Assembly: GCF_041080655.1 (NCBI RefSeq)
Contig: NZ_CP163525.1
Location: forward strand, 6,324,001-6,388,000
Reading direction: 5' to 3'
From: Streptomyces sp. CG4
GTDB lineage: Bacteria > Actinomycetota > Actinomycetes > Streptomycetales > Streptomycetaceae
Length of the DNA stretch: 64,000 bases
Below, piece by piece: positions 41,119 to 51,801 of the stretch (position 1 is its first letter; every line of letters starts with the position of its first letter). Below the pieces are notes generated by a model that saw nothing but the letters and a program-made list of their open reading frames with translations, ran no database searches and was not told the DNA's origin. Position numbers and translations under genes: made by a program.

Positions 41119-41604
41119 ATGAAACGCAAGTTGAGGGTGGCGGCCTACGCCGTGTGCGTCCGTGACGAACAGATCCTGCTGGCCCGTTCGCCGGGTCCCG
41201 ACGGAACTCCCGAGTGGGTGCTGCCCGGGGGCGGCATGGACCACGGCGAGGATCCGTACGACACCGTCCGCCGCGAGGTCACCGAGGAGACCGGCTACCG
41301 CATCGAGGTGACCGGTCTCCTCGGGGTGCACTCGCAGCGGCTGGTCGGCCACCCCCGCGTCGGCCGCCGTACGGACCACCACGGGCTGCGCCTCGTCTAC
41401 GAGGGAGAGGTCGTGGGGGGCGAACTCCGGTACGAGGTCGGCGGATCCACCGATTTCGCGGCATGGCAGGACCTTTCGGCCGTACCGGACCTGAACCGGG
41501 TGTCGCTGGTCGACATCGCGCTCCGGCTCTGGCGGGAACGCCCCGCGCACGGCCGTCTCACCGCCGGAGACCCTCCCCTACCCCCGCAGTTGAACGCGGA
41601 GTGA
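41119..41604 (+). CDS. Nudix hydrolase
   Basis: 161 aa. The Nudix box is complete: G(x5)E(x7)REVTEETG, reading GGGMDHGEDPYDTVRREVTE then ETGY, at about residues 38-60. It hydrolyses a nucleoside diphosphate linked to another group; the exact substrate cannot be told. It starts 9 bp after the preceding flavin-protein gene and may share its message. The protein is soluble and has no signal sequence. Confidence 0.9.
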   Translation: MKRKLRVAAYAVCVRDEQILLARSPGPDGTPEWVLPGGGMDHGEDPYDTVRREVTEETGYRIEVTGLLGVHSQRLVGHPRVGRRTDHHGLRLVYEGEVVGGELRYEVGGSTDFAAWQDLSAVPDLNRVSLVDIALRLWRERPAHGRLTAGDPPLPPQLNAE

Positions 41605-41804
41605 CCACTCCTGGGACGCCCGCAATCCACTCCATGGCCGAGCCCGGTACCGAGTGAACCACGTACGGTGATGGGCGCTGCGCGTTGCCGTCGTGTTCAC
41701 GCACGGGTCATCCCCGGTGCCAACGATCCAGAGCGAGCGGGGTGTTCGCATCCGCGACGGCCCGCGACCACTGCCGACGCGTTCGCACCCGGGGAGACCG
41801 CGCC

Positions 41805-43568
41805 ATGTCGCGCATACGCTCTGTCGCCACCTCCGCTCTGGGGGTCAGCCGCCGTACCGTCCTCGCCGCCGCCGGAGCGGTCTCGCTCTCCGCGGGCGTC
41901 GGCTACGCGCTCCGCCCGACCGACAGCGAGGCCGCCACCAACCCCGCCGGCACCGGTGAGGCGCCCGTCGCCCACTCCCGGCAGGCCACCGGAGCGGCCC
42001 CGTCCGCCCCCTACACCAAGGGCACCACCCTCGCCTCCGTCGCCGCCCCGCGCGGCAGCTCCGGCTACCGCCGGCTCGGCGACGGCCCCGGCTGGAGCCG
42101 CGTGGTGCGCGGCGAGCTGGCCGCCGCCAAGTCCGGCCGGGCGGGCCGCCGTACGACCCTCGCCGCGTTCGTGCAGCTCACCGACCTGCATCTGCAGGAC
42201 GTCCAGCACCCGCTGCGCGCGGAGTTCCTGCGCGCCAACGCCGTGCACGCCTGGCGGCCCCAGGAGGCGCTCACCGTCCAGGGCGCCATCTCGCTCGTCG
42301 AGCGGGTCAACGCGCTGAAGGGTGCCCCCGTCACCGGTGCGCCGCTCGGCTTCGTCATGACCACCGGCGACAACACCGACAACAACGCCCACTCCGAACT
42401 GGAGTGGTTCATGCAGGTGATGAGCGGCGGCCGCATCAGCCCCAACACCGGGGACCCCAAGCACTACGAGGGCGTGCAGAACAGCGGTCTGAAGCTGTAC
42501 TGGCAGCCCGACGCCACCACCCGCGACAACGACAAGGCGCTCGGCTTCCCGCACCTGAACGGCTTCCTGGCCGCCGCGATCCGCGAGGTACAGAGCCCCG
42601 GTCTCCATCTGCCCTGGTACTCCACCGTCGGCAACCACGACTTCCTCGCCCTCGGCTGCTTCGGCACCCACGCCGACCCCTACCTCGCCGAGGCCGCGAT
42701 CGGCGGCAAGAAGCTGATGGACGTCTCCGCCGCCGAGGCCAGGAAGCTCCAGGACGCCGTCAAGAACGCCAAGGACCCCCACGGCGTCGCCTACCGCGAC
42801 CTGCTCAAGGCCCACGCCCGCTCGATGCGTCCGGTCACGGCGGACGAGAAACGCGCCCCGTACACCCCCGCGGACTACCTCAAGGCCCACCTGGACCCCG
42901 CCTACCAGGGCCACGGCCCGGTCGGACACGGCTACTCCACCGCGAACCTCGACGCGGGCACCCAGTACTACGCCTTCCGCATCTCCGCCGACGTCATCGG
43001 CATCAGCCTCGACACCACCGACGCCTGTGGCATGCCCAACGGCTCCATCGGCACCGCCCAGCTGAAGTGGCTCGACAAGACGCTGAAGGACAACAAGGAC
43101 TCCTACGCCGTCGTCTTCAGCCACCACACCAGCACGACGATGGACAACACCTGGCCCGATCCGGCCCGCCCCGGTGAAAGGCGGCACACCGGCGCCGAGG
43201 TGGTCCAGCTGCTGACCTCCCACACCAACGTCCTGGCCTGGGTGAACGGTCACGTCCACGAGAACGTCATCACCCCGCACCAGGCGTCCGGCGGCCACTC
43301 CTTCTGGGAGATCTCCACCGCCTCGCACGTCGACTCCCCCCACCTCGCCCGCATCGTCGAGCTGGCGGACAACAAGGACGGCACGGTCTCCGTCTTCACC
43401 ACGCTGATCGAGTCCGCGGCCCCGCACCGTACCGACTTCGCCGACCTCTCCCAGACCGGCCTCGCCGCCCTCTACCGCGAGCTGGCCTACAACGCCCCCG
43501 GCGCGAGCAAGGCCCTCGCGGGCAACGCGGCCGACCGCAATGCGGAGCTTGTACTGAAGAAGGGCTGA
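41805..43568 (+). CDS. Tat-exported metallophosphoesterase (TIGR03767-like)
   Basis: 587 aa. The N-terminus has a twin-arginine signal (GVSRRTVLAAAGAVSLSAG). The mature part is a calcineurin-like phosphoesterase: QLTDLHLQD, MTTGDNTDNN, YSTVGNHD, VFSHHTS, NGHVHEN supply the metal ligands. It corresponds to the actinobacterial TIGR03767-type family. It would act outside the cell on a phosphate ester of unknown identity. The next gene begins 95 bp later and is another exported hydrolase. Confidence 0.88.
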   Translation: MSRIRSVATSALGVSRRTVLAAAGAVSLSAGVGYALRPTDSEAATNPAGTGEAPVAHSRQATGAAPSAPYTKGTTLASVAAPRGSSGYRRLGDGPGWSRVVRGELAAAKSGRAGRRTTLAAFVQLTDLHLQDVQHPLRAEFLRANAVHAWRPQEALTVQGAISLVERVNALKGAPVTGAPLGFVMTTGDNTDNNAHSELEWFMQVMSGGRISPNTGDPKHYEGVQNSGLKLYWQPDATTRDNDKALGFPHLNGFLAAAIREVQSPGLHLPWYSTVGNHDFLALGCFGTHADPYLAEAAIGGKKLMDVSAAEARKLQDAVKNAKDPHGVAYRDLLKAHARSMRPVTADEKRAPYTPADYLKAHLDPAYQGHGPVGHGYSTANLDAGTQYYAFRISADVIGISLDTTDACGMPNGSIGTAQLKWLDKTLKDNKDSYAVVFSHHTSTTMDNTWPDPARPGERRHTGAEVVQLLTSHTNVLAWVNGHVHENVITPHQASGGHSFWEISTASHVDSPHLARIVELADNKDGTVSVFTTLIESAAPHRTDFADLSQTGLAALYRELAYNAPGASKALAGNAADRNAELVLKKG

Positions 43569-43662
43569 TTTTCGCTCAACCGGCGCAACCCTGAGCAACC
43601 TTCGCGCACCCGGCACCGGTTTCTTCCCCCGACCGCACGAACACCACAGGTTGGGGGAAGAC

Positions 43663-44796
43663 ATGCGTGTACGCACGACTCTCGTGGGTGCAACGGCCCT
43701 GCTCGTCTCGGCGGCCCTGGCGGCGCCGGCGGCGTTCGCCGCAGGGGACGACGGGCACGGGCACGACGCCACCCGCAAGGCCGTCGACGCGGCCGTCGCG
43801 GCCGGGGTGCCCGGGGTGACCGCCACCGTGCGGGAAGCCCACGGCACCTGGTCCGCGACCGCCGGCGTGGGCGACCTGCGCACGGGCAAGCCGCGCTCGA
43901 CGGCCGACCGCTACCGCGTCGCCAGCATCACCAAGACCTTCGTCGCCACCGTCCTGCTCCAGCTGGAGGCGGAGGGCCGGCTGTCCCTGGACGACACCGT
44001 GGACAAGTGGCTGCCCGGCGTCGTCGAGGGCCATGGTCACGACGGCCGTCACATCACCGTCCGCCGGCTGCTGAACCACACCAGCGGCATCTACAACTAC
44101 CTCGCCGACGCCGACTTCCAGCGCGCGTACTTCACCGCGGACGGCTTCTCGAAGCACCGCTACGACACCGTCGACGCGCGCGACCTGGTGGCGATCGCGA
44201 TGCGGCACAAGCCGGACTTCGCACCGGGCACGTCCTGGACCTACTCCAACACCAACTACGTACTCGCCGGAATGGTGATCGAGAAGGTGACCGGCCGCCC
44301 CTATGCCGCCGAGATCTCCCGCCGCGTCATCCGGCCGCTGCGTCTGACGGCGACCTCCGTGCCCGGCACGAAGGTCACCCTCCCGCAGCCGAGCAGCCGG
44401 GCCTACTCGAAATTCCGCGACCCGAGCGGCCCCACGTACGACGTGACCACGCTCAACCCGTCCATCGCCTCCTCCGCCGGCGAGATGATCTCGGACTCCG
44501 CCGACCTGGACCGCTTCTACGGCGCCCTGCTCGGCGGAAAACTCCTGCCGCCCGAGCAGCTCAAGGAAATGAAGACGACGGTCGACACGCGGATCGCACC
44601 CGATGTCCGCTACGGCCTCGGCCTCATGGACACCAGGCTGACCTGCGGCGTTCACGTCTGGGGCCACACCGGCGGCATCCATGGCTCCTCGTCCGAGGTG
44701 GCGACGACGCCGGACGGCCGGCACTCCGTGGCGGTCAACTTCAACGGCGACTGGAGCGGGGACACGACGTCCGTACTCGAAGGGGAATTCTGTTAG
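43663..44796 (+). CDS. secreted serine hydrolase (beta-lactamase/D-Ala-D-Ala carboxypeptidase family)
   Basis: 377 aa. A signal peptide (TLVGATALLVSAALAAPAAF) ends at AFA-A. The class C-type active-site motifs are visible: SITK (nucleophile Ser), YSN in WTYSNTNYVLAGM, and HTGG near the C-terminus (WGHTGGIHGSS). It is probably a peptidoglycan carboxypeptidase or esterase, not a resistance beta-lactamase. The ATG at 43663 follows GGGGGAAG. Two cysteines near the end could form a disulfide. Confidence 0.88.
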   Translation: MRVRTTLVGATALLVSAALAAPAAFAAGDDGHGHDATRKAVDAAVAAGVPGVTATVREAHGTWSATAGVGDLRTGKPRSTADRYRVASITKTFVATVLLQLEAEGRLSLDDTVDKWLPGVVEGHGHDGRHITVRRLLNHTSGIYNYLADADFQRAYFTADGFSKHRYDTVDARDLVAIAMRHKPDFAPGTSWTYSNTNYVLAGMVIEKVTGRPYAAEISRRVIRPLRLTATSVPGTKVTLPQPSSRAYSKFRDPSGPTYDVTTLNPSIASSAGEMISDSADLDRFYGALLGGKLLPPEQLKEMKTTVDTRIAPDVRYGLGLMDTRLTCGVHVWGHTGGIHGSSSEVATTPDGRHSVAVNFNGDWSGDTTSVLEGEFC

Positions 44797-44924
44797 CCAC
44801 CGTTTCATACGCGTCGTTTCGTGTTAACGCGTATGCAATGTCCGTACCGCCTCATATCGGCTAACCCGCAGTTCACGGGGATGGCTCGATCTTCTCGATC
44901 GTTTTATGCAAGGCGGGTGGTCGT

Positions 44925-46142
44925 GTGCGCGCGACGCACGAGCTGCGTGTGCTCTCGGTCTACGAGGGCTTCTTCTCCGGAGGAGCCCGGATCGTGCACA
45001 CCGACGTCGTACGGGGACTGGCCGAGGGCGGCCAGTCCCACCACGTCCTCAGCATCCATGGCGAGGTCCTGCGCGAAGCCACCCGGCAGCGCATGGAGGA
45101 CGACCACTGCTACGGGGAGCTGACCGCCGCCGGCATCGGCGTCACCTCGCTCGGCCGCAGCGCGGGCCTGGTGGACGGGGCGGTCGCGGCGAACGTTTTC
45201 AGCGGGCCCGAGCTGGCCGAAACCGCGCGGGCGATGGCCGCGGCGGATGTGATCCTCTCCCTGAAGGAGCAGCCGCTGGCCCTGCTGAACCAGGCCGGCC
45301 TGCCCCGCCGCCCGGTCGTGGTCGCCCTGCACCGCTCCGACCCGGAGAACCAGGGCCCCGCGCTGGACGAGCTGAAGGCCGCCATCGCCGACGGCACGGT
45401 GGCCGCGTGCGTGTGCTGCGCCGAGTCCACGCGGGCCGCCTACGAGGCCGCCGGCATCCCGGCCGGGCTGCTGCACGTCATCCCCAACGGCGTCGACCTG
45501 CTCCGGTTCCGCCCCGACCCGGCGGCGCGGCTCGCCGTGCGCGCCTCGCTCGGCATCGCGGACCGGGCGCCCGTGGTCGTCTTCGCGGCCCGCTACGCCC
45601 CGATGAAGAACGTCCCGCTGCTGCTGCGCGCGGCCCGCGCCTGGCTCGCCCGCGAGGGCGGCGGGCACGTGGTGATGTGCGGGGCCGGGATGACCCCGGG
45701 CAACACCGGGCTGCGCGCCGACCTCGCCGCCGCCTTCGCGGACGCGCCGGACCTCGCCGACCGGGTGCATCTGCTCGGCGTACGGCACGACATGCCGGCC
45801 GTGTACGCCGCCGCCGATGTCGTCGCCCTGACCTCCGTCTCCGGGGAAGCGGCGCCGTTGTGCCTGATCGAGGGCATGATGTGCGGCGCGGTCCCGGTGA
45901 CGACCGACGTCGGCGACAGCGCGGCCATGGTCGCCGGGCTCGGCTTCGTCACCCCGCCGGACCCGGGCGCCATCGCCCTGACCTGGACGGCCGCGATCGC
46001 GGGCCGCGCGGATCTCGCCCCGGACCTGGAGGCCGCCCGCGAGCGCTTCAGCCGCACCCGGATGATCGCGGCCTACGCGGCGCTGCTCGACCGCCTCCAC
46101 GCGGAGGCCGTCCGCGCGCCGTCGCTCCCGGACCCGCTGTAG
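44925..46142 (+). CDS. GT4-family glycosyltransferase
   Basis: 405 aa from GTG. The GT-B fold is indicated by FFSGGARIVHTDVVRGLAEG at the N-terminus, IPNGVDLLRFRPDP at the domain hinge and the donor-site region (ASVYAAADVVALTSVSGEAA-type, here VYAAADVVALTSVSGEAAPL) followed by CLIEGMMCGAVPVTTDVGD. The E in the C-terminal E-x7-E region is present. It transfers a sugar from a nucleotide donor to an unknown acceptor. It stands alone, convergent with the SGNH hydrolase gene, with 40 bp between the two stops. Confidence 0.85.
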   Translation: MRATHELRVLSVYEGFFSGGARIVHTDVVRGLAEGGQSHHVLSIHGEVLREATRQRMEDDHCYGELTAAGIGVTSLGRSAGLVDGAVAANVFSGPELAETARAMAAADVILSLKEQPLALLNQAGLPRRPVVVALHRSDPENQGPALDELKAAIADGTVAACVCCAESTRAAYEAAGIPAGLLHVIPNGVDLLRFRPDPAARLAVRASLGIADRAPVVVFAARYAPMKNVPLLLRAARAWLAREGGGHVVMCGAGMTPGNTGLRADLAAAFADAPDLADRVHLLGVRHDMPAVYAAADVVALTSVSGEAAPLCLIEGMMCGAVPVTTDVGDSAAMVAGLGFVTPPDPGAIALTWTAAIAGRADLAPDLEAARERFSRTRMIAAYAALLDRLHAEAVRAPSLPDPL

Positions 46143-46182
46143 GCGGGCCCGCCGTGGTCGCCGTGGCGCGCACCGTCCCGGA

Positions 46183-46992
46183 TCAGGAGACCCGGTCGAG
46201 GGCCGGGAGGTAGCCGCGCGCCTGTCCCGGCGCCGTCGGGTGGTACGACTCGGTGGGGGCCAGCACGTCGACGCCGCGCATCCACGGGCTCCGGGAGCAG
46301 ATCTCATGGCCGGCGAAGTCGGCCCTGACGTCGGCGTAGGTGAACCCGTGGGCGGTGGCGCGCCCGGCGATCACGGCGTCGAGATGATCCACGCCGGCGT
46401 TGACGGCGGCGCGCGCCCGGTCCTGCAGCCCGACCTCGCAGCTGCCCTTGAGGTGGTACAGGTGCGGATAGCCGAGCACCACGACATGGGCGGCGGGCGC
46501 CCGGTCCCTGACGGCCGAGTACAGCCGGTCCAGGTCGCGCACGAGGGACCCGTCGACGGTCGAGCGGGCGCCGGCGACGGCGGACAGGCACCGGCTGGTG
46601 CCCCCCAGGTCGCAGCTGGTCATGACGGCGGCGAAGCCCGCGTCACTGCCGCCGACGGTGAGGGTGACCAGCCGGGTACCCGGGCCGAGCGTGCCGAGCT
46701 GGCCGGTCAGGACGTCCTTCGCCCCGGCGCCGTTGCACGCGGGGAAGGCGAAGGCCGTCGCCCCGTGCGCCGCGGCCCACAGCACGGGGTACGCCCTGCT
46801 GCTGCGCTTGCAGCTCCTGCGGCCGGGAAGGTAGTCGCCGGCGCCGACACCGGCGGAGTAGGAGTCACCGAGGGCCACATAGCCCGCGCCCGCAGTCGCA
46901 GGCGCGCCCTGGGCCGTCGCGGGGGCGGCGAGGAGACAGGCCGCGGCGAGCAGCAGAGCGGACGAACACGCCACTGAGCGGGAATGTCGCAT
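46183..46992 (-). CDS. secreted SGNH/GDSL hydrolase
   Basis: 269 aa. The signal peptide (CSSALLLAAACLLAAPATAQ) ends near AQG-A. The mature protein begins with the GDSL-type block YVALGDSYSAGVGAG (nucleophile Ser). The Gly of VGGSDAGF and the catalytic Asp-x-x-His near the C-terminus (SYHPTAPGQARGY) are present. Six cysteines may form three disulfides. It fits the Streptomyces extracellular lipase/esterase group (SCO1725-type). It acts outside the cell. Confidence 0.88.
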   Translation of the reverse strand: MRHSRSVACSSALLLAAACLLAAPATAQGAPATAGAGYVALGDSYSAGVGAGDYLPGRRSCKRSSRAYPVLWAAAHGATAFAFPACNGAGAKDVLTGQLGTLGPGTRLVTLTVGGSDAGFAAVMTSCDLGGTSRCLSAVAGARSTVDGSLVRDLDRLYSAVRDRAPAAHVVVLGYPHLYHLKGSCEVGLQDRARAAVNAGVDHLDAVIAGRATAHGFTYADVRADFAGHEICSRSPWMRGVDVLAPTESYHPTAPGQARGYLPALDRVS

Positions 46993-47136
46993 ACCTCCCG
47001 TCTACCGTGCCCCGCTCACCCACCGCCCGCCGGACGCACCCGTCCGGGTGAACGTGCCACGGTTGCACGGAGTGACGAACGACCCGACGCAAGGGCCAAA
47101 GGGCCACGCCGGATCCGTCCCCCCTCCGTGTGCGGG

Positions 47137-47664
<528 letters not shown>

Positions 47665-47855
47665 GGGCCTGCAGCTCTCCTGGTAGTCGGTTCGGGAAGT
47701 CGGGCGTGTCCTCGGGGCGCAGTGCTGCACGGGTCTTCGAATGAACTCGTACGGGGGCTACGGCCACCGTAGTCCATGAGCCAACCCCCGACCCGCCGAA
47801 GGGTTGTCCTCGTGAAGTCGCCTGCGTCGTACGGCCGTTGCCCCCCCGACGTCAT

Positions 47856-47894
47856 GAGGAGGGGCCACCGGAATCGGTCCGGTGGCCCCTCCTC
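47856..47894. terminator. perfect 16-bp hairpin
   Basis: Arms GAGGAGGGGCCACCGG and CCGGTGGCCCCTCCTC around the 7-nt loop AATCGGT, downstream of the leftward gene ending at 47945. Strong stem. Confidence 0.85.
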
Positions 47895-47944
47895 TCCCCT
47901 CCTGAGGGCTCCCCTCGGCCCTCTTGATGCCTCCCGGTCCGTCA

Positions 47945-48982
47945 CTACCGGGGGAGCACCACGACGTACGCGGCCGGGTCGCGGTCGACGGACGCCATCA
48001 GGGCCGTACGGACCACCGTGGCCTGCTGTTCCCGTGCGTCCCTGAGCTTCTTCGGGGTGATGTACACGACCGTGATCCCGAGCCGTTCCAGGTGCTCGCG
48101 CTTGCGGGCGTACTCCGACCACAGCGCGTCCTCGTCCTGGCGGGGCGCGCGGGTGTCCAGCTCCACCGCCACCGCCTGGTCGGGCCAGTACGCGTCCACG
48201 CCGCCGAGGTACGGGCCGCCGGGCAGCCGCAGGTCGACGTTCCAGACCGGGTCGGGCAGCCCGTACTCGCTCACCATCCGGTACAGGCGGTCCTCGGCGA
48301 TCGAGCGGCCCTCGGCCAGGAGCGCGTCCACCGCGTCCACCACATGGGGCCGGTTGAGGAGCTTGGCGTGGGTCAACTCCCGTACGACGGCAGCCGGTTC
48401 GCAGTGACCGCCGCGCACCGCCTCGGTCAGCAGCCGCCGTACCGCCTGCGCGTCCGTCAGCTCCGCCACCGCGTCCGCCAGGGCCCGTGGCACCGGCGCC
48501 ACCGGTAGGCCCGTCACCGCGCGCGGCTGGGGCAGGGCGTGGGCGCGCAGGACGCGGACGTACCCCGCGGAGCGCAGCCGGCGCTGGCGCGGGATCAGGA
48601 CGTCGACGCGGTCCAGGGAGAGCAGCGGCGGGGTGGCCGAGAAGCCGTACAGGGTGAGGGCGGCCAGGCCCGTGATCATCGCCTCCGCGTACACCGGCCG
48701 GTGCGGCTCGTCCGCCGTCGGCTGGGTGGGGACGCCCGGCGCCGACTCGCGGGCCGCGTACAGCAGGGCCCCGTGCAGCCGCTCCTCGCTCGTCGCCGGG
48801 CCGGGGTGCAGCAGGACCACGTTCGGCAGCAGCAGCTGCCAGGGGCCGCCGGGGCGGCACTGCTCGTTCAGCTCGGCCGACGTCACACCGTGGGAGCGGA
48901 GCTGAGCCGCCGTCAGAACCCGGCGGTGGACCTCGGAGAGGTGACGGAGGGGGCGGGGGGAGAGCGGGGTGTTGTGGGTCAT
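47945..48982 (-). CDS. DUF559-like / AbiEi-like protein
   Basis: 345 aa. The N-terminal part (RRVLTAAQLRSHGVTSAELN, then PGGPWQLLLPNVVLLHPGP) is the winged-helix AbiEi-type segment found in many actinobacterial proteins. The C-terminal 100 residues look like a Vsr/DUF559 nuclease fold: PVWNVDLRLPG, DAYWPDQAVAVELDTRAPRQ, EHLERLGITVVYITPKKLRD. The D...ELD core would bind metal. No partner antitoxin gene is adjacent, so a toxin-antitoxin role is doubtful. The ATG at 48982 was chosen by family alignment. Confidence 0.7.
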   Translation of the reverse strand: MTHNTPLSPRPLRHLSEVHRRVLTAAQLRSHGVTSAELNEQCRPGGPWQLLLPNVVLLHPGPATSEERLHGALLYAARESAPGVPTQPTADEPHRPVYAEAMITGLAALTLYGFSATPPLLSLDRVDVLIPRQRRLRSAGYVRVLRAHALPQPRAVTGLPVAPVPRALADAVAELTDAQAVRRLLTEAVRGGHCEPAAVVRELTHAKLLNRPHVVDAVDALLAEGRSIAEDRLYRMVSEYGLPDPVWNVDLRLPGGPYLGGVDAYWPDQAVAVELDTRAPRQDEDALWSEYARKREHLERLGITVVYITPKKLRDAREQQATVVRTALMASVDRDPAAYVVVLPR

Positions 48983-49096
48983 GGCGTCGGGATTCCCACG
49001 CCCGGTCCCCCAATTAACCGCTGTTACAGGGCCGTCGATGAATGCGGACAAGGTGGGACTAAAGGTCAGGTGTTCGGATACCGAGTAGGGAGAGGA

Positions 49097-49130
49097 AACC
49101 CCTGGTCCGATCGGGTGCGGACCAGGGGTT
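49097..49130. terminator. terminator after the second pepN
   Basis: Perfect 13-bp arms AACCCCTGGTCCG / CGGACCAGGGGTT with an 8-nt loop, 80 bp downstream of the leftward aminopeptidase gene. The arm ends in TT, giving a short U run. Confidence 0.8.
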
Positions 49131-49209
49131 ACGGTTCCGATGGAACGAATTCCGTAACGGTGACCGGCGGCCCAAGCTCAGGCCAAAGGCCGGTCGGTGT
49201 CGGCCGGTG

Positions 49210-51801
49210 TCAGCCGGCGATCGCCGCCAGGTCGCACGCCTGTGCGCGCAGCGCCCGCGCCAGATCGTCCCGCGCCTCCAGCACCAGCCGGCGCAGCGCC
49301 GGCGCCGCGTCCGGGTGCGCCGCCAGCCACGCGTCCGTCGCCGCAAGCGTCTCCGGGCGGTCCTGCAGCGCCGGGAACAGGCCCCGTACGACGTCCATGC
49401 CGATCTGGATCGACCGCTCCCGCCACACCCGCTCGATCACCGCGAAGTACTTCTCCGCGTACGGCGCGGCCAGCTCCCGCTGCGAGGGCTGGTCGAAGCC
49501 CGAGATCGTCGCCTCCACCAGCGCGTTCGACAGCGCGTCGGACTCCACCACCTGCGCCCACGCCTGCGCCTTGACCGCCGCCGACGGGCGGGCCGCGAGG
49601 CAGCGGACCTGGTGCCGCTTGCCGGACGCCGTGTCGTCCCGGGCCAGCTCCGCCGCCAGCACGGACTCGTCGGCCGCGCCGTGCGCCGCCAGCGGCTCCA
49701 GGAACGCCCAGCGCAGCTCCTGGTCCACGTCCAGGCCGTCGATCGCCGTGGTGCCGTCCAGCAGGTCCGTCAGCAGCTTCAGGTCCGGCTCGGCGGCGGC
49801 CACGGTCGCGAAGAACCGCGCCCAGGCCAGCTGGTGCTCGCTGCCCGGCTCGGCCGTCCGCAGCTCCCGCAGCGCACCCTCCGCCAGCAGCTCACCGCCG
49901 GTCTCCCGCCACTCGGGCGCCGCGTAGTACACCAGCGCCGAGTTCGCCCACGCGTGCAGCATCTGCAGCACACCGATGTCGGACTCCCGGCCCGCGAACC
50001 GCAGCACCAGACCGACGAAGTCCCGCGCCGGCAGCAGCGCGTCCCGGGTCATGTTCCACAGCGCCGACCAGCACAGGGCACGGGCCAGCGGGTCGGTCAG
50101 CGCGCCCAGGTGCTCCTGGAGCGTGGCCAGCGAGGTGGCGTCGAAGCGGATCTTGCAGTACGTCAGGTCGTCGTCGTTGACCAGCACCAGCTCCGGGGCC
50201 TCGGCGCCCACGAGGTCCGCGACGACCGTGCGCGGCTCGTGCACGTCCGTCTCCACGCGCGCGTACCGCTGAAGCGCACCGTCGGGCGTACGGCGGTACA
50301 GGCCCACCGCGACCCGGTGCGGGCGCTCCTCGGGGTGCGACTCCGGAGCCTCCTGCACCACCGCCAGTTCGGCCACCCGGCCCGCCGGGTCCAGCAGCAC
50401 CTGCGGCGTCAGCGAGTTGACCCCGGCCGTCTGCAGCCACGCGCGCGCCCACGCGGACATGTCACGGCCGCTGGTCTCGCCCAGCACCGACAGCAGATCG
50501 CCGAGGCGCGTGTTGCCGTACGCGTGCCGCTTGAAGTAGCGGCGGGCACCCTCCAGGAACGCGTCCTGGCCGACGTACGCCACCAGCTGCTTGAGCACCG
50601 AGGCGCCCTTGGCGTACGTGATGCCGTCGAAGTTCAGCTTGGCGTCCTCCAGGTCGTGGATGTCCGCCGTGATCGGGTGCGTGGAGGGCAGCTGGTCCGC
50701 GCGGTACGCCCACGCCTTGCGGCGGTTGGCGAAGGTGATCCAGGCGTCGGTGAAGCGGGTCGCGCCGACGGCCCCGAACGTGCCCATGAAGTCCGCGAAG
50801 GACTCCTTCAGCCACAGGTCGTCCCACCACTCCATGGTGACCAGGTCGCCGAACCACATGTGCGCCATCTCGTGCAGGATGACGTTGGCCCGCGCCTCGT
50901 ACGACGCCTGCGTCACCTTGCCGCGGAAGATGTACTCCTCGCGGAAGGTCACCAGGCCCGGGTTCTCCATCGCACCGAGGTTGTACTCCGGCACGAACGC
51001 CTGGTCGTACTTCCCGAACGGGTACGGGTAGTCGAAGTGGTCGTGGAAGAAGTCCAGGCCCTGCTTGGTGACCAGGAAGACGTCGTCGGCGTCGAAGTGC
51101 GGGGCGAGCCCCTTGCGGCACAGCGCGCCGAGCGGGATCTCCAGCTTGGTCCCGTCCTCGAAGGTGCGCGTGTAGGAGTCGGTCACGTAGTGATACGGGC
51201 CCGCGACCACGCACGTGATGTACGTCGAGATCGGCTTGGTCTCCGCGAACCTCCAGACACCGTCGGCCCGTTCGCCCGCGCCGTTGCTCCACACCGTCCA
51301 GCCCTCGGGCGCCCGCACCTCGAAGCGGTAGGGCGCCTTCAGGTCCGGCTGCTCGAAGTTCGCGAAGACGCGGCGGGAGTCGGCCGGCTCGTACTGCGTG
51401 TAGAGATAGACCTCGCCGTCCTCGGGGTCGACGAAGCGGTGCAGGCCCTCGCCGGTGCGCGAGTAGGCGCACTGCGCGTCCACGACCAGCTCGTTCTCCG
51501 CGGCCAGGTCCTCCAGCGCGATCCGCGCGCCGTCGAAGACCTGGCCCGGGTCCAGGTCCCGGCCGTTGAGCGAGACGGAGGTCACGCTCGGGGCGATCAG
51601 ATCGGCGAAACTCGTGGCCCCCGGCTCGTTGCAGCGGAAGCGGATCGTGGTCACCGAGCGGAACGTGCGCGGCGCCCCGCCCCTGGAGTCCCCGTCGCCG
51701 GTGACGGCGGACCTGAGGTCCAGGGACACGTCGTACCCGTCGACGGACAGCAGGGCGGCCCGCTCCCGGGCCTCGTCGCGGGACAGATTCTCACCGGGCA
51801 C
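49210..51801 (-). CDS. pepN: aminopeptidase N paralogue (M1 metallopeptidase)
   Basis: 863 aa from the second of two closely spaced GTGs (51801), the one with better spacing from GAGGGAG. M1 motifs are intact: GAMEN followed by HEMAH near residues 310-314 and the Glu of WLKES. The domain plan is that of the paralogue at 32368 but the sequences differ clearly, including at the catalytic flanks (EMAH versus ELAH), so it is an old duplication. It should hydrolyse N-terminal residues of cytoplasmic peptides with different preferences. It is divergent from the DsbA-like gene. Confidence 0.93.
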   Translation of the reverse strand: MPGENLSRDEARERAALLSVDGYDVSLDLRSAVTGDGDSRGGAPRTFRSVTTIRFRCNEPGATSFADLIAPSVTSVSLNGRDLDPGQVFDGARIALEDLAAENELVVDAQCAYSRTGEGLHRFVDPEDGEVYLYTQYEPADSRRVFANFEQPDLKAPYRFEVRAPEGWTVWSNGAGERADGVWRFAETKPISTYITCVVAGPYHYVTDSYTRTFEDGTKLEIPLGALCRKGLAPHFDADDVFLVTKQGLDFFHDHFDYPYPFGKYDQAFVPEYNLGAMENPGLVTFREEYIFRGKVTQASYEARANVILHEMAHMWFGDLVTMEWWDDLWLKESFADFMGTFGAVGATRFTDAWITFANRRKAWAYRADQLPSTHPITADIHDLEDAKLNFDGITYAKGASVLKQLVAYVGQDAFLEGARRYFKRHAYGNTRLGDLLSVLGETSGRDMSAWARAWLQTAGVNSLTPQVLLDPAGRVAELAVVQEAPESHPEERPHRVAVGLYRRTPDGALQRYARVETDVHEPRTVVADLVGAEAPELVLVNDDDLTYCKIRFDATSLATLQEHLGALTDPLARALCWSALWNMTRDALLPARDFVGLVLRFAGRESDIGVLQMLHAWANSALVYYAAPEWRETGGELLAEGALRELRTAEPGSEHQLAWARFFATVAAAEPDLKLLTDLLDGTTAIDGLDVDQELRWAFLEPLAAHGAADESVLAAELARDDTASGKRHQVRCLAARPSAAVKAQAWAQVVESDALSNALVEATISGFDQPSQRELAAPYAEKYFAVIERVWRERSIQIGMDVVRGLFPALQDRPETLAATDAWLAAHPDAAPALRRLVLEARDDLARALRAQACDLAAIAG

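Noticed and set aside
49031..49160. Possible tRNA-like fold near the paired repeat
   Set aside because: No anticodon arm or T-loop sequence; the pairing is a simple terminator hairpin.
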